45,297 nt of DNA from Saksenaea vasiformis B4078 (lineage: Eukaryota > Mucoromycota > Mucoromycetes > Mucorales > Saksenaeaceae): positions 1 through 45,297 of the forward strand of contig JNDT01001958.1 in assembly GCA_000697055.1 (NCBI GenBank), given 5' to 3'. How positions within the stretch are numbered: the first letter of the stretch is position 1; every line of letters starts with the position of its first letter. The notes beneath the pieces were generated by a model. The model saw only the letters and a list, made by a program, of their open reading frames with translations, searched no databases and had not been told where the DNA came from. A program made the position numbers and the translations under genes. Shown in pieces: positions 31,062 through 43,448 of the stretch.

Positions 31062-33227
31062 GAAAACGCCAAAAAAGGGCTCATTGTCCCATGCAAAGAC
31101 GTGTCAGTGATCAGAATTTTGCTATTTCATGCAAATTGTGCGTCATAAACGGGATTCCGCTGCCTCAAGCAAGGGATGTGTTGAAGATAGGTAACTTTTA
31201 CCACACATAAAATGGATGTCTCAGTAACGGGAAGTGATGCATATTTAAGTGGAATCCCGAATTCTTATCTTTTCGTACATTTTTTCGCCTTGTTTATTAA
31301 TCCAATGTATGGCAAATTATCTGATAAACGAATACAAGTAGCCTTCGAAGCGATACGAAGATCATGTAACTGTATGAGTCCAGCGTGTCTGAACATGAAT
31401 TAAGGAGGGCTTACATCCAACTCACTTTTTGCATGAGACGACGGAATCCCTCTCTGATACATCGTTTGTATGAGTCAAACGAACCGATCAATGATTTACC
31501 TTTTGCACGAGACGATGGTACCCTATCACCGCCACTCTTTTTGCGTGGGATAAAAAGACTGTATCTTTCACACACTCTTTGGATAAAGTAAAAAAAAATT
31601 CGATCATTGCTACGCCTTTTGCATGAGACAAAGAACCCTATCTTTAACACGTTCTTGCACGAGACAATGAAACCCTGTCTCTGCCTTGGATAATGAGAAG
31701 CTATCAATGACTCAAACGTAACGTGGGAGAGTATGATGCGCAAATCATAGAATTGGATGAACGTAAAAAGTTATACTTCAAATCGTCTTCAATGATGATA
31801 CGTCTAAACTATTGACGTAGATGATCCTATACACGTGGTCAATCCCAGTCTCAAAAAGAAGTAAAGAAGCGGTTCATGCATTTCCTTATCTTACACGTTC
31901 CAGTTGGAGTACTGCGATAATTTATCCCAATGAACCACCTCAACGCATATCCCAAGTAATCCATGAAACAGCATAAGATGACCTTGATCTAACGTCCAGA
32001 AATTCGATACTCGCTCTGTGCAAAATTTATTCGGATGTTGTATCTCTTTCAATGCCTACAAAAAATCCGAGCATGTCGGCGTTTTTTTCCTTCTTTCTTT
32101 TCAGTTTACTGTCGCTTTCAAAAAGGTAAAGATTAATTTCTCATAAGTATGCAATACAAGTTAATGCATTGTTTGCAGTAAATGGGTGCGTAAGCATGAT
32201 GAAGGGTGGAACCACTGTTCTTCCGTATCTTGTCCATGATAACCTCCGTTTCATCAAGAGAGGTATTTGTCACATACAATAACCCTTCATTGACATCATT
32301 CATATTTATAGACTATATCCAGGGAAAATAAGCTGACGATAAAGCCGTGAAAAGGTGGATCAAATTGAAGCTCAAGCATACTTTCCACTTTTCTTTACTG
32401 ATGCAAATCATGTGAAGTGACGAAGAAAGTCGACTCTTCCGAGAAGTATTTTCTCATTTTTTATTCCACAGCCAGATATTTCATTATATTTCCTTAGATA
32501 TCCATCCGTGCTACAAGATGGCTTATAGGCTTCAGAAAAGCTATCACCCGTCGGCAAATCCTCGCTGACTAACATTTGGCCTCATTCTGGAAAAGTGTCG
32601 TGTATGACATGGATGCCTGCCATCTTGTAGTCCACCCGCGTGTATCACCGTAGATGATACGGCGCGATTCTAAGGTAGGTCGCATATATATTTGACCATT
32701 TTTTAAATTGTGTTTACAGGTTTGTTGTCAACATGTTGTTTCTCTGTCAGTCATTCATGTATCCGAAAAGCGTATATCTCAGTCAATTCTATACTGAATA
32801 CATTTAAAAACCGTGCGTCACCGGTTAAAGGATAGGTCTCTCATATGTTTAGTATATACGCTGACACTTTTGCAGTGCACCACTGGGTTCCCGTAAATTA
32901 CGCGTGGATAAGGCAGGCTGATGATGGAAACCTGTGACTTTCGTCCGGTGTGTCCGAAGGCAATTCCTTTCTTTCCTTGTCAACCGTCTCCCCTCTACCG
33001 TGATCCGTCGGTATGTCAATAGCAGTATGACTTAAACCACAAAGGAATAACATAAGTGTGACACAGGTCTGCCTTCATACGGGACTACGATATAGTAAGT
33101 TTCAGTTCCATAGATAACAATTCTAGTATAACTGACATACACGCTGTTTTTGCATCTTCGGAATTTTTTTGTTACTTCCCTTGACGTAAAAGAATATTCC
33201 AAGCGGCGCAAAACACTGTCAAAACCT
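31062..33227. other. Intergenic region, about 2.1 kb
   Basis: No supported gene. It holds a degenerate tandem repeat at 31424-31685. A 12-bp inverted repeat (CTACAAGATGGC at about 32512 and its complement at about 32620) is the only other structure noted. Confidence 0.4.
31424..31685 (+). repeat. Degenerate tandem repeat, unit about 37 bp
   Basis: The motif CTTTTGCAYGAGACRA recurs at about 31424, 31499, 31535, 31612 and 31650. Spacings of about 75, 36, 77 and 38 bp are all multiples of about 37. Copies are often followed by an ACCCTATCT-like stretch. The array is old and diverged. Confidence 0.6.
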
Positions 33228-34630
33228 ATGCAACCAAAACCCAAAGGAAATCGCCCTGGATCTGTCAACGCAGCATCCATCAGGCCTAAGCATTCCAATC
33301 AAGCGGGCACAAGGAAAAGAAAAGTGCCACCTGATGAAGCTACAGGAGCTGGGATGACATCCCAAAAAAACCGAGTTAATGAAATGAAGAGACTACAACG
33401 TACAAACATTCGGCCTCAATCAAGGATCGCTGGTATGAGATGTAAGGACGACAGCACCAACATCGAGACCTCGCGGTCATCGACTATGCCACCAACAGTT
33501 GTAGCCAGCAAGTCAAAAGAAAAACCTGCACCAGAAAAGCAGAAGCGAAAGTCATTGCTGCCAGTTGCTCCGTCACCATGCGCGGATCTCTTTCATCACA
33601 GCTTAGATCGCGAAGCTCCACCAAAACTGCCAACAGTTAAAGTTAAAGAAAAACTTATGTTGCCAAACAAACATGTATCGCGTACCTTGGAAGAGAAAAA
33701 GTTACGGCAAGAAGAACTGCAGCAAAAGAAACAGGAAATGAAATCGATGAAACTAGACCAAGTGATTTCAACTGAGAGAATACTTGCCGAAGGAGGTAAT
33801 ATTCAAAGGATCTCAAAAAAAAAGTTAACAGAAACAGCTGTGCTATGCCCTTTCTGCGGTGAGGAATTGAAGAAAACAATGCCAGAAAATGTTCGACGGG
33901 CATTAGAAGAGATTCAAACAAAAGATAAACAGTTTCAGGAAGAGCAAGACGCGAATTACGCTCGTGACGACGATTCATCATCAAATCCATTGCAGCCTCG
34001 TATGTTGGTGAAACGAGACGTCTCTAGCCTGGAACAATTCGCATTTTGCCGATTACATCAACTTGAATTAGTCATCAGACCAGAAGGAATCAACAAGGGT
34101 TATCCGGCAGAAATCGATTTTGACGGGCTACCAAAACGTATTGAAAGACTCCGAGATCAGCTAGAACATGTAATTTCCGGGAAAACGCCCAGTGTATATC
34201 GAGACATTGCATTACAAGCTTACAAGGACCTTGGTCGGAATCGTGCTAGAAGTACTATGGGTGTCATGTCCCGTTTCGAAACAACATTGGTAAGCACTAC
34301 CAACCAAAAGCTTTATAGTAATTTGGTTAGCCTGGTTACTATGGTTCGAAAGGTGCTGCTGTCATTTTAAGTACCTTAAGTGAGATGTTTTTGCATACTC
34401 ATATCCTCACGAAAGAGAACACTGCGCCGCAACTTCCAATGGAGTATTTACAACAAGTGCTCTTGCCAGAAACAGGATTCCGACTTATAAAGGAGGACCT
34501 GATGATAAGAAGGAATGCCGAAGTCACAGATCAAGAAGCGATGAATACCATGAAAGACAGTAGCGACTTCGGTAGCATGATCCATTCCAGCCAGGATGAT
34601 GTTGAAGGTATTAGTGACACAGATGAATAG
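33228..34630 (+). CDS. RTC4-domain protein
   Basis: Two exons, 33228-34289 and 34331-34630, joined by a 41-bp GT-AG intron; 453 residues from the first ATG (MQPKPKGNRPG). The N-terminal 200 residues are basic and low-complexity (GTRKRKVPPDEATG, PAPEKQKRKSLLPV), with a Lys/Glu/Gln-rich coiled-coil-like part (LEEKKLRQEELQQKKQEMKS). A CPFCGEEL pair of cysteines begins the conserved half, followed by the RTC4-type pattern FAFCRLHQLELVIRPEGINK, GYPAEIDFDGLPKRIERL, and, after the intron, PGYYGSKGAAVI and EYLQQVLLPETGFRLI. The tail is acidic. RTC4 was named from a yeast telomere-capping suppressor; its biochemical role is not established. A nuclear site is suggested by the basic N-terminus. Confidence 0.85.
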
Positions 34631-35032
34631 ATAGTTTTATCGCGTAAAGATGATTTTTGCCTTGAATCGAAGCTGGTAAATACCACCACTGTCATTATTA
34701 TCATCGTGAATATATATAGAGCTTCACATGGCCCAATTTTTGAATGAATGAATTGGGTATCGCTTGCAGTTGTATGTTTTGATAATTGTATTTTCCTATG
34801 CTTTCCTCCATTATATCGCAACGTTAGAATTTTTCCGTTACAAACATAAGACGGCATTCACGATAGAACACATTCAAAAGCATATCTGAATCAACCGCAA
34901 TATCATAATCACAGACGAACCAACGTCATGCATTTGATAGTTGCGAATCTTTTATCAGAAAATAATGCGGGATGGCGATTACATTCACGCATCACAAAGA
35001 TACAGGATATCACTAACAATTAGTGAATTATC
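34631..35032. other. Convergent intergenic region
   Basis: About 400 bp between the 3' ends of the RTC4-domain gene and the p23 gene. AT-rich; no gene or repeat seen. It presumably holds both polyadenylation regions. Confidence 0.5.
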
Positions 35033-35643
35033 CTATTTCTCCTCTTTCTCCTTCTCTTTCCCTCTTTCTTCGTCTTCGTCTTCTGGAATCTAATTTAATT
35101 TATCAATAGTGGTCCTACAGGGTATCCTTCCTTACCGAGTCGTCCATGACAGGGAAGTTATTTCCTGCCTGAGCCATTAAGTTTGCGAAGTCCATCCCGC
35201 CTGAGTCACCTTTCTCCTCTTCTTCATCCTCGTCTACCCATTTGGAAAAATCTACTTTCAAGAAATTGGGTTTGGCCCCTTTGTGTAAGTGTGGCCAGAA
35301 CCCTTCTTCCGCTTTGTAAAGCTGTACTGTTAAATTGCGTGCAGTCAAGTGTTTCACGGTTTTCTGATGCCATGTTAAAGCTCAGTCTTGTTGCATGACT
35401 CCATTACCTCCACAATGATCGGTTTAAGAAGTTCGATGGTGGCCTCGTATAATTGTTGCTCTTTTCCTCCTCTTCCTTTAAAATGGAAGCTGTCGCTCTT
35501 GATATCAATTTGAGGGTCCTACCACGCTGCATAAATATTCCACTTATCGTTATCGAGCTTGATACCTTCATATCTGGTACTTCTACTGTCAATATGATGT
35601 GATTCTTTCGTTGCGCCCATAATACAGATGGATGAAATGACAT
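35033..35643 (-). CDS. SBA1: Hsp90 co-chaperone p23 (Sba1/Wos2), CS domain
   Basis: Four exons: 35566-35643, 35408-35518, 35136-35363 and 35033-35089; introns of 47, 44 and 46 bp; 157 residues, whole codons. It starts MSFHPSVLWAQRKNHIILTV, the usual p23 opening (W-A-QR---I-LT), and continues with the CS-domain strands DSFHFKGRGG and YEATIELLKPI, then KHLTARNLTVQLYKAEEGFW, PHLHKGAKPNFLKVDFSKWVDEDEEEE cut at the acidic boundary, and GGMDFANLMAQ. The acidic, lysine-rich tail (EDEDEERGKEKEKEEK) is typical. p23 binds the ATP-bound Hsp90 dimer and stabilises client complexes in the cytosol and nucleus. Confidence 0.93.
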
Positions 35644-36230
35644 TTTTGTGCTTTTTTAGTTGTGAGAACAGAAAGGAAAAGAATGTGTTGCGATTTCTCA
35701 GTGACACAAACATTACGTCAGCAATGGCCTCGGTCCTTATGCTATCCGCACCAGGCAGGTCATCAATTTTGAGCTTTAATGTTGTAGCTTATCCGGTAAG
35801 GAGCGCGGATCTGTGATTTATATGTCCTGTGTATGGCAGCAGCATCACTAAAGCTATATGAGAGACCAGGAAGATAATGACTGTGCGTACTACCAGACTT
35901 TCTGAACAACTATCTACTAGTTTAATTCACCTTTATATAATGCTACTTCAATGTGAGAGATCTGCGAACTGTTTTAGCCAATCATTAATATAAAATATAA
36001 ACAATATGGAGTTTGCGACTTCAAAGTGAGAAAGATATGTACCAATCTCTTCTGAATCTTTCACAGAGGCTTTGTCAAAATCAAAATAGTATAGATTTAT
36101 TGAATGAAAATGTCATTTTAATATGGATAAATCTTGCGACTCTAGGGTTTCAGTATCATGAGGATTTAGTTTGGGGCAACGTGATGCATAATAAAAAAAA
36201 AGTTGATGCGGGGAAATTGTAGCAAAGATT
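35644..36230. other. Intergenic region between p23 and eEF3
   Basis: About 590 bp, AT-rich, containing the p23 promoter and the eEF3 3' end. A 69-codon plus-strand frame (36013-36222) has no family signature and is not called. Confidence 0.5.
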
Positions 36231-39200
36231 CTAGTCACTGTCTGTATCAGGCTCCCTCTGGCCACCCTCAATCAACCACTTGAGATGACGCGCGCGACGA
36301 CGTGCTTCTTGTTCTTTGATTTCATTACGCGTTTTCTTCTTCTTCTTGCCAATCTTGGCTTTGACCTTTTCATCATCCACTTGCTTTTCATCTTCAACTG
36401 CTGATTTGCCTTCCTTGTGCAAATGGCCAGCCTCTAGTCTCCAAGTCTCCGGACACAACGCAGACACAAACTCCTGCGAGTGAGAAATCATGACAACTGC
36501 ACCATCCCAATTTTTGATTGCCGTTGCTAGGCCACCTAAAGCCTCACGATCCAAAAAGTTGGTAGGTTCATCAAGGACCAACATATGTGAATTGTTCCAC
36601 ATCGCCGCAGCGATAACAACTTTGACCTTCTGACCGCCACTAAGCATACCAATCTTGCTATATTGAGCAATATCAGCATCCAGACCAATATCTAGATAAT
36701 ACGGTAAGTATTTGCCAGTAATCCACATCCGTTTCTTTACCTGTAAAATGCTGGCGGATAGCAGGTACGTTCAAATCGCGGTAGAGCAGACCCTCACGAG
36801 ACGCTTCCTTGTCATCAAACTGTTGTACGAGTTTTTGGAATCCAAGTTCGAGCAGCTTCTCACGGGAGATCCAGGTGTTGTGCTTATGAAGCTTGTTTCT
36901 CCATTTGATCTCGTATTGGAACGTCTTCTTCAGCTTGGCACGACCCAACAAGCACTAGGGAGTGTTAGAATATGGTTTAACAAATATACACAACTACTTA
37001 CTTCGATTTGACGCTTTTCACCTCCGATATCGAAGAATCTCTCCATACGGGTGGCCTCATCTTCAGTCCACTGACGTGTCTCTTTCTCCAAAACCTCTTT
37101 ATCTTCACCAGAAGAGTAACGCCATTGCAAATAATCCATAGGCGTACTGTCAAGATGCTGTTCCAAATGATGGAATGCATGCTGGGCGATATAACCAATA
37201 CGCAGGGCTGGATGACGCCATACTGTGCCAGTCTGAGGAATAGTTTCGCCCGTCAGCAGCTTGATCATCGTTGTTTTACCGGCACCGTTGTGTCCAATAA
37301 CTGCAACGCGAGAAGATAGGGACAACGAGACGCTTGCATTGTACAGCGATGGCTTAGCAGCACCAGGATAGGCGTATGTACAGTTCGTCATTTTTAAAAT
37401 GGCTTTCGTATTGCTTCTCACACCTTGCAAGACAGAAGGCTTGGGGAACGAAAATTTAACCGTTGATGCCTCAAGGTTGTAGTAAGTCTTAGCCGCTGGA
37501 TATTGTTCTACAAATCTGACGAACAGTTAGCGGACACAAGTCTCTTCTGTTTTTTTTTTGTTACACTTACTTGGACAAGTTGCCTTTGTAAAGGCGCAGT
37601 TTTTTCTTGTCGTAATGCAGAATATATGTGCATACGTTATCCAAGAATCCCGAGTCGTGAGACACAATAAGGCATGTGATGTGCGTCTGACTGGTAAGAT
37701 AGTTCTCCAACCATTTGATGTTATCAACGTCCAAATGATTTGTAGGTTCGTCAAGCAACAGAATATCAGCTTTGGAAATAATAGCACGTGCCAGCTCTAG
37801 CTTCATCTTCCATCCACCAGATAACGAGCTCACAGCCCGCTGTAATCCAGCATCATCGAAGCCCACAGAACGCAGTTTCTCCTCAATTTCGGAACGTTCG
37901 ACATTTTGCAAGTTCTTGTCCACTGCGATATATTCCAGTACGGGTAGCGATGTATCTGCACCCTGAACTGCGTAGTCTACGAATGCAGTGCGCACTTCGT
38001 CTTGAGATGGGAAACCTTCTACTTTTCCTTGATGGATAGATCGCAGCAAAGTAGATTTACCAGCACCGTTAGCACCACATAAGCCATAGCGTTGACCACG
38101 ATGCAACTTCAATTTGGTATGATTCAACAATAGGCGAGTACCATAGGCTAACGAAAAATCATCAACGCGACAAAGTTCCTCTCCTTCCTGTTCATCGAGT
38201 GCCGAATCGTCAACGTCACCAGTACGTTCGAGATAAATTTTCTTAAAATGCTGATACACTGCGTCGCAAACAACAGGAATATCAGCGCTCACAAGGAAGG
38301 ATGAAAGATAGCCAGAGAGCACTTTATCCCATGCTTCCTTAGCAAACCTTTCCTGCCGGATCCATTCTGCGATGATTGTGCCCGCGTAGTTCAGCACTGG
38401 GTTGAAGAACGAGTCCAAGAAACCTTGTGCTTTTCTGGCACGCTCTCTTAGCAAAGTCATCGCTTGTTCTGCTGATACGATCATATCGCCATTCGTCTCA
38501 TCCTTTTCATTGTGACCACCAGCGTCTATCAACGTCTGTCTTGCATGGCCAGCAAGTTCGCGAATTTCAGGAAAGGCAGCCGATTCCGCTTGATGTTCAA
38601 TACCAGGATACAACTCGGGCAAGAACTGAGCAGCAGTACGAGGATCACGTACGAGTTTACACAGGTTATCGGTAATGATGACGGTCTGTCGAATCAGTAA
38701 AGTCGATCGTTCGTTAATGGCACGTTTCAGGAGTGGAACCATAATAGCAAGAGTAGGACCGTTGACTTCAGCCACAAAGGTCGTTGCTGCAAGCTTCTCG
38801 ATCGTCTTGGGAACATGTGTAGGATCGCCCATGCAAAGTACGAGATCCTTCAAGTGACGCTCGATGTCCGGATTTCCACCAACGGCACAGACCGCCATCA
38901 TCGTCTTTTGAGCTTCGGTAGCTACTTCGTTTTTGGTATCAGCTAAACAGTTCGACACTGCAGGAATAATCTGTGGTAAAGCCTCGCCAATCTGTTCCGG
39001 TGCCACCTCGGTATACTTCTTTAGCAGTTTCAATGCACCAACTTTTGTTTGCCACTTTTTAGAAGGCCCTTTGCTTCCCTCGGTACTATGTCCCATGGCT
39101 TCGAATAGGACAGGTAAGATAGCTTTGGCAGCTTCGGATGGAACAAGGGCTAGAAGATTCCCGCAAGCTATCTCGGCGGCTTCTTGGACGACAGCACCCT

Positions 39201-39516
39201 TATCAGCATACATATCAAGCCACAATCCGAGATAACCGAGAAGGATAGGCTCCACCTGATGACCAAGCACATCAATCAATGCGTTAAAACCGATCAATCC
39301 TCCTTCACGTTCGAGTCCAGACTTTTTGTTACGAGCGGCATTCTCGAGTGTGGCCAACACTTTATGATGTTTTAATGTGATAAGACCACCAGCTTTGATC
39401 GTTTCCGCCAGATCATGTGCCGCCTTATCTACCTCTTCGCTTGTAGGGGCAGTTTTGATCTGATTGAACAGAGACGCAATAACCGTCGCGGTGTCGTTTG
39501 CCACTGCTGTCGTCAT
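36231..39516 (-). CDS. TEF3: Translation elongation factor 3 (eEF3)
   Basis: eEF3 is the ABC-F ATPase that fungi need on the ribosome to release E-site tRNA and help translocation. Exons 37571-39516, 37002-37515, 36741-36954 and 36231-36691 with introns of 55, 47 and 49 bp give 1044 residues, the same length as yeast Yef3. The first 320 residues are HEAT repeats (ALPQIIPAVSNCLADTKNEV, AATTFVAEVNGPTLAIMVPL). ABC domain 1 has GANGAGKST, LSGGWKMKLELARAI and LLLDEPTNHLD. ABC domain 2 has GHNGAGKTTM, LSGGQKVKVVIAAAMW and LVLDEPTNFLD. A chromodomain-like insertion (YEIKWRNKLHKHNTWISREK) lies between motifs of domain 2. The tail is lysine-rich (KIGKKKKKTRNEIKEQEA). The transcription start side lies about 85 bp from transposon copy B. 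Confidence 0.97.
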
Positions 39517-39599
39517 CGGTTCCTTAGGAGAAGCGAGCGGTAGTCGATCAAAGGATAAAAGGGGAAAAAGTCCTCCTTTTTTTGTGTTGTATCCTGGAC

Positions 39600-41240
39600 T
39601 TGCTAGTCACATCGAGGTCACACGCAGTGCGAGCGCCAGGAACTCGGGCAATTTGCCCTTGCTGTTTCATTACTTTGAACCAAACCCCATGTCCATGGAT
39701 CCTGCCGATAATTTTGCATCATCTAAGAATAAGAATAAGAATAAGAAAAAGAAAAAGAGGAAGCAAATGAATCCCATTGATCAACGTTGTCCGCAATTCC
39801 CTATGAGTGGTTCTGCTGAAAGGGAACTGACCGCAAAGTTCTAGTTGATACACGAACACAAACAACTTCACTTTAGCGACTAAGTTCGGCACGCCCACTA
39901 AGTTGTACCTTAAGTGCAGTAAAAGGGGGGAGATTGTTGCAACGCCCGAGGCATTGAAGAGACTAATCGTAGAAAACGGTGAGACAGCCCTTACCGGATG
40001 CTCCTATGTCTTGGGACTGTATATGAGAAAAGATCTGGGCTTCTTTCTAACCGAATTCCAGAACGAGGAAGAAAGATATCATAATCACCCATTGGCCCCT
40101 AATAATATTTTGTCATCAAGCAAACGAAGGAAGCTCGTCATTACTGAGGATAACATCAACAGCTTGACAGCCACGATTGATGCCGATATCGGTATTAGGT
40201 GCATTAACAGAAGGTCATAAATGATGAGAAAATGTTGCGCAATAGATTAACGACCCGTGATATCAACAACCTGAAGTAACAAAGCGCAAGAGCGGACGAT
40301 TCGGAAATGTACCATTCTGCGATCATTCTAGTCAGATACATGGAAGTTGCAATGTTTTGTGTTAATGTGATGGCTCAGGCAGTTTGGAGTATCTATTCTT
40401 TACGACGCTAATGATGCTTGAAAGGGCGGGTCGATTCTCGTAAGTCCTACAGGTTGATGTGATGTACAATACAAGCAATAAAAAGATGCCCTCGATTTCG
40501 GTTCAAGGCCCCAGCGATGTTGGCGGTTACACATTAAGGGCCTTTCCTATCGCGTCTGCATGGATCGTTAATGAGAAAGAAAGCTCATACATCTGGTACT
40601 TGCAAACGCTACCAGATGCAAAACTTTCTCTAGGTCGTCTTATTATCCATCCCTACCTTTATGTTCTTTCGATTGACTTTGTTTTATCGACGTTACCGTC
40701 TTTATCATCTTCTTTCGTGTATTTCTTTGTTGGCTGCACCTCTTTGTGTTGCTACCCTTTTATTCCCTTTCTCATCTTTTTTCATTTCTTTTTACCTTCT
40801 GTTGTCTATATCTAAATAGCTTAGTGGAAAAGAAAATGTCAGTAAGAAAACAAATACAGATATCGAAATAGAATAACAAGAGCTACATCCTGATACAAAG
40901 AATAATTTTTTTAGATGTTGTCTGAAAATTTACAAATGCACTGAAAAATGAGCAAAAGCACAGATGTTAACCCTTGCCAAATGGCCAGTTTCACCTCCAC
41001 TTTGACAAAAAATAATTTGGATAAAAAGAATATAAGCAGATACAGTGAGAAGAAGTCGGTGGAAACATACTACTTGCATCCCATTCACGCATATACTTCA
41101 CGAGAAAAACGTAAAGAAGTGATCTTTCGATTTGGATCGGCTGTCGGAAAACGTCCATTTTCCATTTGGGACGGCATCCAATGTCTTAGAAAATTTCGGA
41201 ATAGAATCAGGATCACTTTATGGTGATGTATCGATCATTG
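39600..41240 (+). mobile_element. Decayed second MULE family, copy B
   Basis: Homologous to copy A (29815-31000) but longer in the middle. At 39903-40220 it encodes FAR1-type DNA-binding sequence (YLKCSKRGEIVATPEALKRL, TGCSYVLGLYMRKDLGFFLT, HNHPLAP). At 40459-40680 it encodes a MULE catalytic-like stretch (DVMYNTSNKKMPSISV, GGYTLRAFPIASAWIVNEKE). A third conserved part at 40940-41226 reads TYYLHPIHAYTSREKRKEVI in one frame. Stops and frame changes separate these pieces, so the copy is inactive. No terminal repeats remain. Its left edge lies close to the eEF3 start codon. Confidence 0.65.
39725..39760 (+). repeat. AAGAAT/AAGAAA microsatellite
   Basis: Four near-perfect AAGAAT units followed by AAGAAA units inside MULE copy B, coding a KNKNKNKKKKK tract in the remnant frame. 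Confidence 0.75.
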
Positions 41241-41304
41241 GCTGGCAATGTCTCTGACAGCGAATCAAGGATGTGGGAATATAACACCAGTCAGAATTCA
41301 GCAT

Positions 41305-41930
41305 TTAACAGGCTTGGTAATTGATTTCAAAATATTGTTGTCGCAACAAGATATCGCGAAAGGGAGACGAATGGATTAAATGAGCAAATGATGTCACTAG
41401 GATCTCGTCGGAGGAGCTTTCTCGCAGTTTTCGCTTTGCTGAAACAATCGGGTGGCAAATGAACCGCTTGCCTGTCATGTGCTGGATGTTCACGGCGTGT
41501 GTGAAAGAGTTGTATTCTGCTTTCTCAATTGATTCGTTATCTTCAATCAGAGCCATAGGTTCAATTTGCAATTTCTACTGGGTTAAGCTCAGGAGAGTGA
41601 GTAGGAAGATACAACATTTATAACTTCGATACTCAAGATACTTCTTTATGTCTTCATGCGTGTGAATGGGTGCAATATCCATGATTACATAGTGACCTTT
41701 CATATGTCGATGTTTGTCCATTTCATCGAGAGTCACTTTTAAGAAAATAATATAGTGACATGTTACAGTTCCTAGGCTTATATATTCTTCAGCCTTCTCT
41801 TCTTGGTAGATTTTGGTTTCTTTGCGCCGACTGTAATCAACCCTGCGGCAGAGATAGCACCCAAAATGGATGCTGTTGTAATGTCTCGTTGATATGAAAT
41901 GAAAAGGATCGATAGATTCAGCGAGACTAA
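41305..41930 (-). pseudogene. Tc1/mariner-IS630-type DDE transposase remnant
   Basis: On the minus strand, pieces of a DDE transposase follow in the right order but different frames: ASILGAISAAGLITVGAKKP, then LDEMDKHRHMKGHYVIMD with APIHTHEDIKKYLEYR (catalytic Asp in the VIMD motif), then SPELNPVE (third acidic residue) one frame off, then a C-terminal tail. Stops occur between them (after RRLKNI and after NPVEIAN). The N-terminal half and terminal repeats are not seen. This is an old, dead fragment. Confidence 0.7.
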
Positions 41931-42314
41931 TGTTTATTCTCGAGAAAAGAAAAAGGGTAATTCTAAAAAAAGAATAAATATCTGAGTTGACGATCTTTAT
42001 ATGTCTTGCTGACTTCGCAGCAGACTGTTATATTATGCCTAATAGTGCTATTTTCCGTTAAGCAGTCTAAAGAAGTGCTTTTAGAGATCGGGTAGAAGAA
42101 GAACTGTGCGGTACAGTAATTCAGAACGTAATTCATTAGGATTGTCTCAGTTGAATCAGGGACAGCAGAATTGAAAGAGTGGATCTTATTGTTCCCGAAT
42201 TTCCTGGTGACTGGATCATGAATGAATATGTTCCGATTAGCGCTCTGAGTATGGACATGTCTTAGTATAATCTCGTAAAGTCATTGTAATGACTGACATG
42301 ATCGTATTTTATAT
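41931..42314. other. Spacer between Tc1-type remnant and Ty3/gypsy fragment
   Basis: About 380 bp, no gene. It could contain the LTR that should follow the integrase end, but I see no convincing LTR boundary. Confidence 0.35.
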
Positions 42315-43448
42315 TCATGATGACATTGAGCTGCGTAAATAGTGTTGTGAGTGAAAGATAAATGTCAGATACGATATTGCCCCTCGCCAGGTGGTTGGGG
42401 TGCCACGTCGTTGCCAATATTTATCGATTAACATGTTGTTGTCGAAATGAGCCAAAGGCTCCCAAATGTCGTCCTCAGGACCGTAGCCTTTCCATCGCAC
42501 GCGGTAAAAATAGTTGCCGTTGCTACCTTCATGGTCAACGATAGCTTGGGCATCGTATACGTTCTCAGTGGACATGTCAATAGCGTCTGAAAGCATTTTT
42601 AGGTGCGATGGTGGTATGTCTCTGGAGAGCAGAGTACCGGTATTGTCCTCCAAGATACGACTACCGCCCTTTTGTTTTGCCTTTTACCACAAACGGGCCT
42701 TCATACCATGGATCACTTTGGCCTGAACGATTAACGTTTTCAAACGCAACGTGTGTACCTATGGGTATGTCTGGTATAATGCGGTGCGTTTTATTAAACT
42801 TCTGTTTTTCGGCGTCTTGCATCTTTCCAGCGCGTTCACGCATGGCAGAGAAGACGATTTTCTCCATCTGCTCAATATAGTCGACTGCTGAAGATGATTC
42901 CGAAATTTCTGTTTCATCGATTGTTTGGACTTCACGGTAATCTTGGAGACCGTTGGGTCGCCTTGCAAACATCGACGCAAAAGAGGAGTGTTGTGGAGCT
43001 TGGCGTATTTTGTATTAATAGCCAGCTGTGTGCTAGGGACGTAAAGATCCCAGTCTTGTTTTACACCATTAAGTCTTTTGTTCATGACTTCCTTGGCTGT
43101 GTGCACCCACTTCTCAGCAATACCGTTAGCACGCGGATGGTAAGTGGTGACCAATCGATGATTGATGCCAGACTTCTCAGCGAATAATTCGACAAGTTCG
43201 TTTACGAACTCGGTGCCGTTATCCGACTGAAGTACCTTAGGTTAGTCCAAAGTCGCAGAAGATCTGTATGAGTTGTCCAACGATTGTAAGCGAGGTTTTA
43301 TTAGGGACCGCTCGTAACAGTCAAAAGCGAGAACAAATATTAACCATGACGAGAATATAGCTGTTGTTCTTGTGCGATATGGCAGATAGATATCTTGCGA
43401 GACAGCCTCTTCGATATCGTCTGAAACAATATTAACCATGTTCTCCTG
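42315..43448 (-). pseudogene. Ty3/gypsy chromovirus pol fragment: integrase plus chromodomain
   Basis: Minus-strand pieces in order: NNSYILVMVNICSRFDCYER and IFCDFGL, then VLQSDNGTEFVNELVELFAE (integrase core, second Asp), TTYHPRANGIAEKWVHTAKE (catalytic Glu), FASMFARRPN, the GPFVV/ILEDNTGTLL region, and a C-terminal chromodomain (YFYRVRWKGYGPEDDIWEPL). This order identifies a chromovirus-type LTR retrotransposon. At least four frame breaks (near 43395, 43240, 42985 and 42662) make it inactive. The protease, reverse transcriptase and RNase H parts are missing: the sequence stops at 43448, where the CACTA-like element begins. Confidence 0.85.

Noticed and set aside
33150..33227. Upstream extension of the RTC4-domain gene
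   Set aside because: The frame is open, but its first codon is TTG; the first ATG is at 33228 and nothing conserved lies upstream.
39464..39844. 126-codon frame across the eEF3 start and MULE copy B
   Set aside because: Its first part is antisense to eEF3 exon 1; only the later, lysine-rich part belongs to the MULE remnant, which is already annotated.
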